From: an uncultured Coriobacteriaceae bacterium
GTDB taxonomy: Bacteria > Actinomycetota > Coriobacteriia > Coriobacteriales > Eggerthellaceae
DNA length: 64,000 nt
Direction: 5' to 3'
Assembly (NCBI GenBank): GCA_937937585.1
Contig: CALDCB010000011.1
Location: 124,001-188,000 of the forward strand
The notes under the pieces are model-generated. The model ran no database searches. It saw only the letters and a list, made by a program, of their open reading frames with translations, and was not told the DNA's origin. Made by a program: the position numbers and the translations under genes. Positions 62,018-64,000 of this stretch are shown in pieces; within the stretch, counting starts at the first letter, position 1; each line of letters begins with the position of its first letter.

Positions 62018-62989
62018 CTAGATTTGACGAGTTCGAGCCGCATTCGCAGCAGCCATCGCGGTCAAGTCTAAAGCGCCGAGGGCCTCGGCTTCGGAAATCA
62101 TCTCGTCGATAACCTCGCGTGCCGTTTTGCGCTCGTGCACCACGCCGGCGATCTGACCGGACATCATGTCGCCGTTATCAACATCGCCCTCGACTGCTCG
62201 ACGCAGAGCGCCCAAGAACATACGCTCGATCTCTTCACCGTTCTTCTCAAGATCGCGCTCAAGCTGCTTGGCAGTACGAGAGAACTTGTTCTTAAGCGAG
62301 CGAACCGGATGGCCCGAATCGCGACCGGTTACGATGGTGTCCGAGACCTTCGCATCAAGAACGCGCTGCTTATATGCGTCGGCAATGCAGCATTCCTCTA
62401 CCGTCAAGAAGCGCGTGCCGCACTGGACGCCTTCGGCACCAAGCGCGAATGCGGCAACGATACCGCGACCATCCGCGATACCGCCAGCGGCGATGACGGG
62501 AATCGATACCGCCTCGCACGTTGCGGGAACTAGGGCCATGGTGGCCAGCTCACCCACATGGCCGCCCGACTCGGTGCCCTCAGCTACCACCGCATCGGCG
62601 CCCGTTCGCTCCATGCGCTTTGCCTGAGCAGGCGAAGCAACTACGGGAACGACCTTGATGCCCGCTTCCTTCCACATATCCATATATGCAGAAGGGCTTC
62701 CTGCTCCGGTGGTGATAACGTCCACATGCAAACGAGTAAGCAACTCGGCGGTTTCGGGCGCGCGCTTGTCCATAAGCATGACATTGGCACCGATGGGTTT
62801 ATCGGTGATGGCGCGAGCCTTGGCAACCTGTTCTTCAACCCACTCGGGTCGCTGTCCGCCGCAAGCTATGATGCCCAATCCGCCTGCAGCCGAAACAGCT
62901 CCGGCAAGACTTGCGTCTGCGATACGCGCCATAGCGCCTTGGATGATGGGCTTTTCGATTCCCAGGATTTCAGTGATACGCGTCTGCAT
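62018..62989 (-). CDS. fabK: Enoyl-ACP reductase II (FMN-dependent)
   Basis: Reduces enoyl-ACP in the last elongation step; 323 residues of the NPD-like TIM-barrel family. Motifs are KPIIQGAMARIADASLAGAV, AGGLGIIACGG, VVAEGTESGGHVGE and AAGGIADGRGIVAAFALGAEGVQCGTRF. FabK is the triclosan-resistant alternative to FabI; no fabI is present here. GGAGGAG precedes the ATG. It sits between acpP and fabD, as in the fab clusters of streptococci. Confidence 0.94.
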   Translation of the reverse strand: MQTRITEILGIEKPIIQGAMARIADASLAGAVSAAGGLGIIACGGQRPEWVEEQVAKARAITDKPIGANVMLMDKRAPETAELLTRLHVDVITTGAGSPSAYMDMWKEAGIKVVPVVASPAQAKRMERTGADAVVAEGTESGGHVGELATMALVPATCEAVSIPVIAAGGIADGRGIVAAFALGAEGVQCGTRFLTVEECCIADAYKQRVLDAKVSDTIVTGRDSGHPVRSLKNKFSRTAKQLERDLEKNGEEIERMFLGALRRAVEGDVDNGDMMSGQIAGVVHERKTAREVIDEMISEAEALGALDLTAMAAANAARTRQI

Positions 62990-63058
62990 GTCAGTTGTCT
63001 CCTCCTTGCGAAAGTCAAAGGCACCGCGTGACCGCGGCGCCTTTGCTTAGCGGCGACT

Positions 63059-63280
63059 TTACTTCAAGCCGTCGATGTACTCGACCATCTTGCCGATGGT
63101 GTCGATGCCTTCAGGCTCGCCGAACTCGATGTCAAGCTTCTCCTCGATGTCGCAGACAAGCTCGACCATGTCGAGGGAGTCGATGCCCAGGGACTCAAGG
63201 GTGGCGTCCTCGGTGACCTTGATCTCGTCGATGTCCAGGTTGTCGTTCAGCGTCTCTTTGATGACGTCAATGGTTGCCAT
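63059..63280 (-). CDS. acpP: Acyl carrier protein
   Basis: 73-residue acidic carrier protein. The phosphopantetheine serine is in LGIDSLDMVELV. AAAGGA precedes the ATG. It is the first gene of the fab operon after the fabT operator. fabH, commonly between fabT and acpP in streptococci, is not here. Confidence 0.96.
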   Translation of the reverse strand: MATIDVIKETLNDNLDIDEIKVTEDATLESLGIDSLDMVELVCDIEEKLDIEFGEPEGIDTIGKMVEYIDGLK

Positions 63281-63318
63281 GTCGTTCCTTTCGGTTTGAT
63301 TCCACCTAGTTTTCTATT

Positions 63319-63341
63319 AATAGTTTGATGGTCAAACTATT
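63319..63341. promoter_or_regulatory. FabT-type operator in front of acpP
   Basis: Perfect 10-base arms AATAGTTTGA and TCAAACTATT with spacer TGG. The core AGTTTGA-N3-TCAAACT resembles FabT sites (TTTGA...TCAAA). It lies between the MarR/FabT gene and acpP. TTGACC within it, read on the minus strand, could be the -35 box of the acpP promoter. Confidence 0.75.
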
Positions 63342-63435
63342 TACCATGATATTCAAGATGCCGTTTCGTCTCAAGATCAAGGAGGTTCCTCCACGATTTC
63401 TTTGCGAAGGCTTTAAAACCCCAGTTCAAAAGCTC

Positions 63436-63948
63436 TTAACGACGATCTTTCCCGGTCGATGAGGCCATTGCCAACTCGTTCTGCTCATCGAAATACGCCT
63501 TGACGTGACTCAATGCACTTGCCAAAACGCGCTCTTCTTCCTTGCTCAACCCTTCAAGCGCCGCCGCAAGCATCTTTTCATGAAACAGACGATGCGCACG
63601 ATAGACCTTGCGTCCATCGCTGGTAAGGGAAATAAGAACTTGACGCTTATCTTTCTCGGACTTCTGACGAGCAACCAGCCCCCTATCGGCAAGACGCTTC
63701 ACGGATGTGGTAAGCGTGGCAAGCGTGATGCCCAAGCGTGCGGCAATGACGTTCATGGGATTGACTTCGTACATTCCGATGGCGGCAATAGTATGGATCT
63801 CGCTGATGGTGAGCCCTTTTGTGATTCGATTCGAAAGAGAGCGCTCCTCGATATCCATAATGGAATTAAACGTTCCCGAAAGAAGATCGTCGAGCGCCAG
63901 ATCTTTCTGCGCGAAAGCCGAATGGGTAGTTTCAGCTTCCTGGTTCAT
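63436..63948 (-). CDS. fabT: MarR-family regulator, FabT-like
   Basis: Winged-helix repressor of 170 residues placed directly upstream of the fatty-acid operon. The MarR core is seen as LTISEIHTIAAIGMYEVNPMN, ITLATLTTSVKRLADRGLVAR and EKDKRQVLISLTSDGRKVYRAH. In streptococci FabT with acyl-ACP represses the fab genes. A matching palindrome lies before acpP (63319-63341), supporting the same role here. GGGAGGG precedes the ATG. The remaining 52 bases to the window end hold no recognisable gene. Confidence 0.85.
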   Translation of the reverse strand: MNQEAETTHSAFAQKDLALDDLLSGTFNSIMDIEERSLSNRITKGLTISEIHTIAAIGMYEVNPMNVIAARLGITLATLTTSVKRLADRGLVARQKSEKDKRQVLISLTSDGRKVYRAHRLFHEKMLAAALEGLSKEEERVLASALSHVKAYFDEQNELAMASSTGKDRR

Positions 63949-64000
63949 TGATTCGCCCTCCCTATTTGCCGGCTGCGGTTGCCCCTAAGACGCAATCCGC

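Overview
The window is a gene-dense, mostly chromosomal core stretch from what looks like an anaerobic actinobacterium of the class Coriobacteriia (Eggerthellaceae-like). This assignment is inference. It rests on the mix of amino-acid fermentation genes (indolepyruvate:ferredoxin oxidoreductase, aryl-CoA ligase with an ACT protein), an Ech-type energy-converting hydrogenase, LL-diaminopimelate aminotransferase, type III glutamine synthetase, bacterial Elp3, and a fabT/fabK fatty-acid cluster with a fused accDA. I see no transposases, integrases, phage genes, CRISPR arrays, tRNAs or rRNAs.

Layout. 1-8.5 kb (minus strand): the end of gluQ, iorBA, an FHA protein, a D,D-carboxypeptidase, a VanW-type envelope protein with a long Ser/Arg-rich tail, and pgsA. 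8.7-13.9 kb (minus): a complete six-gene ech operon, transcribed echA to echF. 14.2-18.5 kb: an XRE-aminotransferase fusion regulator with two palindromic operators, a hydroxyacyl-CoA dehydrogenase and a MocR-type GntR-aminotransferase. 18.7-22.6 kb: nagB with a metal-binding tail, icd, and a glycine riboswitch driving an Na+/alanine-glycine symporter. 22.8-27.8 kb: a frameshifted SEC-C protein, the ACT/paaK pair and an XRE/P-loop/CYTH-like fusion. 27.9-42 kb: thrS, glnN (GSIII), a permease, gltDB with a structured leader, dapF and dapL. 42.1-45.5 kb: a HAD hydrolase, a Trm9-like methyltransferase and, divergently, Elp3. 45.6-48.6 kb: metQNI and luxS. 48.8-54.8 kb: a large membrane protein, a SWIM/SNF2 helicase and queD. 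54.9-64 kb (minus): a serine acetyltransferase and a fatty-acid operon in the order fabT, acpP, fabK, fabD, fabG, fabF, fabZ, accDA.

How it fits together. IorAB would oxidise aryl-pyruvates to aryl-acetyl-CoA and reduce ferredoxin. Ech could re-oxidise that ferredoxin to H2 while pumping ions. The XRE- and GntR-type aminotransferase proteins, GSIII, GOGAT, the glycine-controlled transporter and the Met transporter point to an amino-acid-centred metabolism.

The most interesting item is the divergent Elp3/Trm9-like pair. In eukaryotes Elp3 makes cm5U34 in tRNA and Trm9 methylates it to mcm5U34. Finding both back to back, with mirror-image -10 boxes exactly 6 bp before each ATG, suggests a bacterial version of the mcm5U wobble pathway. 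Other notable items are the XRE-aminotransferase fusion with its operator pair, the XRE/P-loop/CYTH fusion, the degenerate biotin-carboxylase-like domain on AccDA, and the G-tract frameshift in the SEC-C gene.
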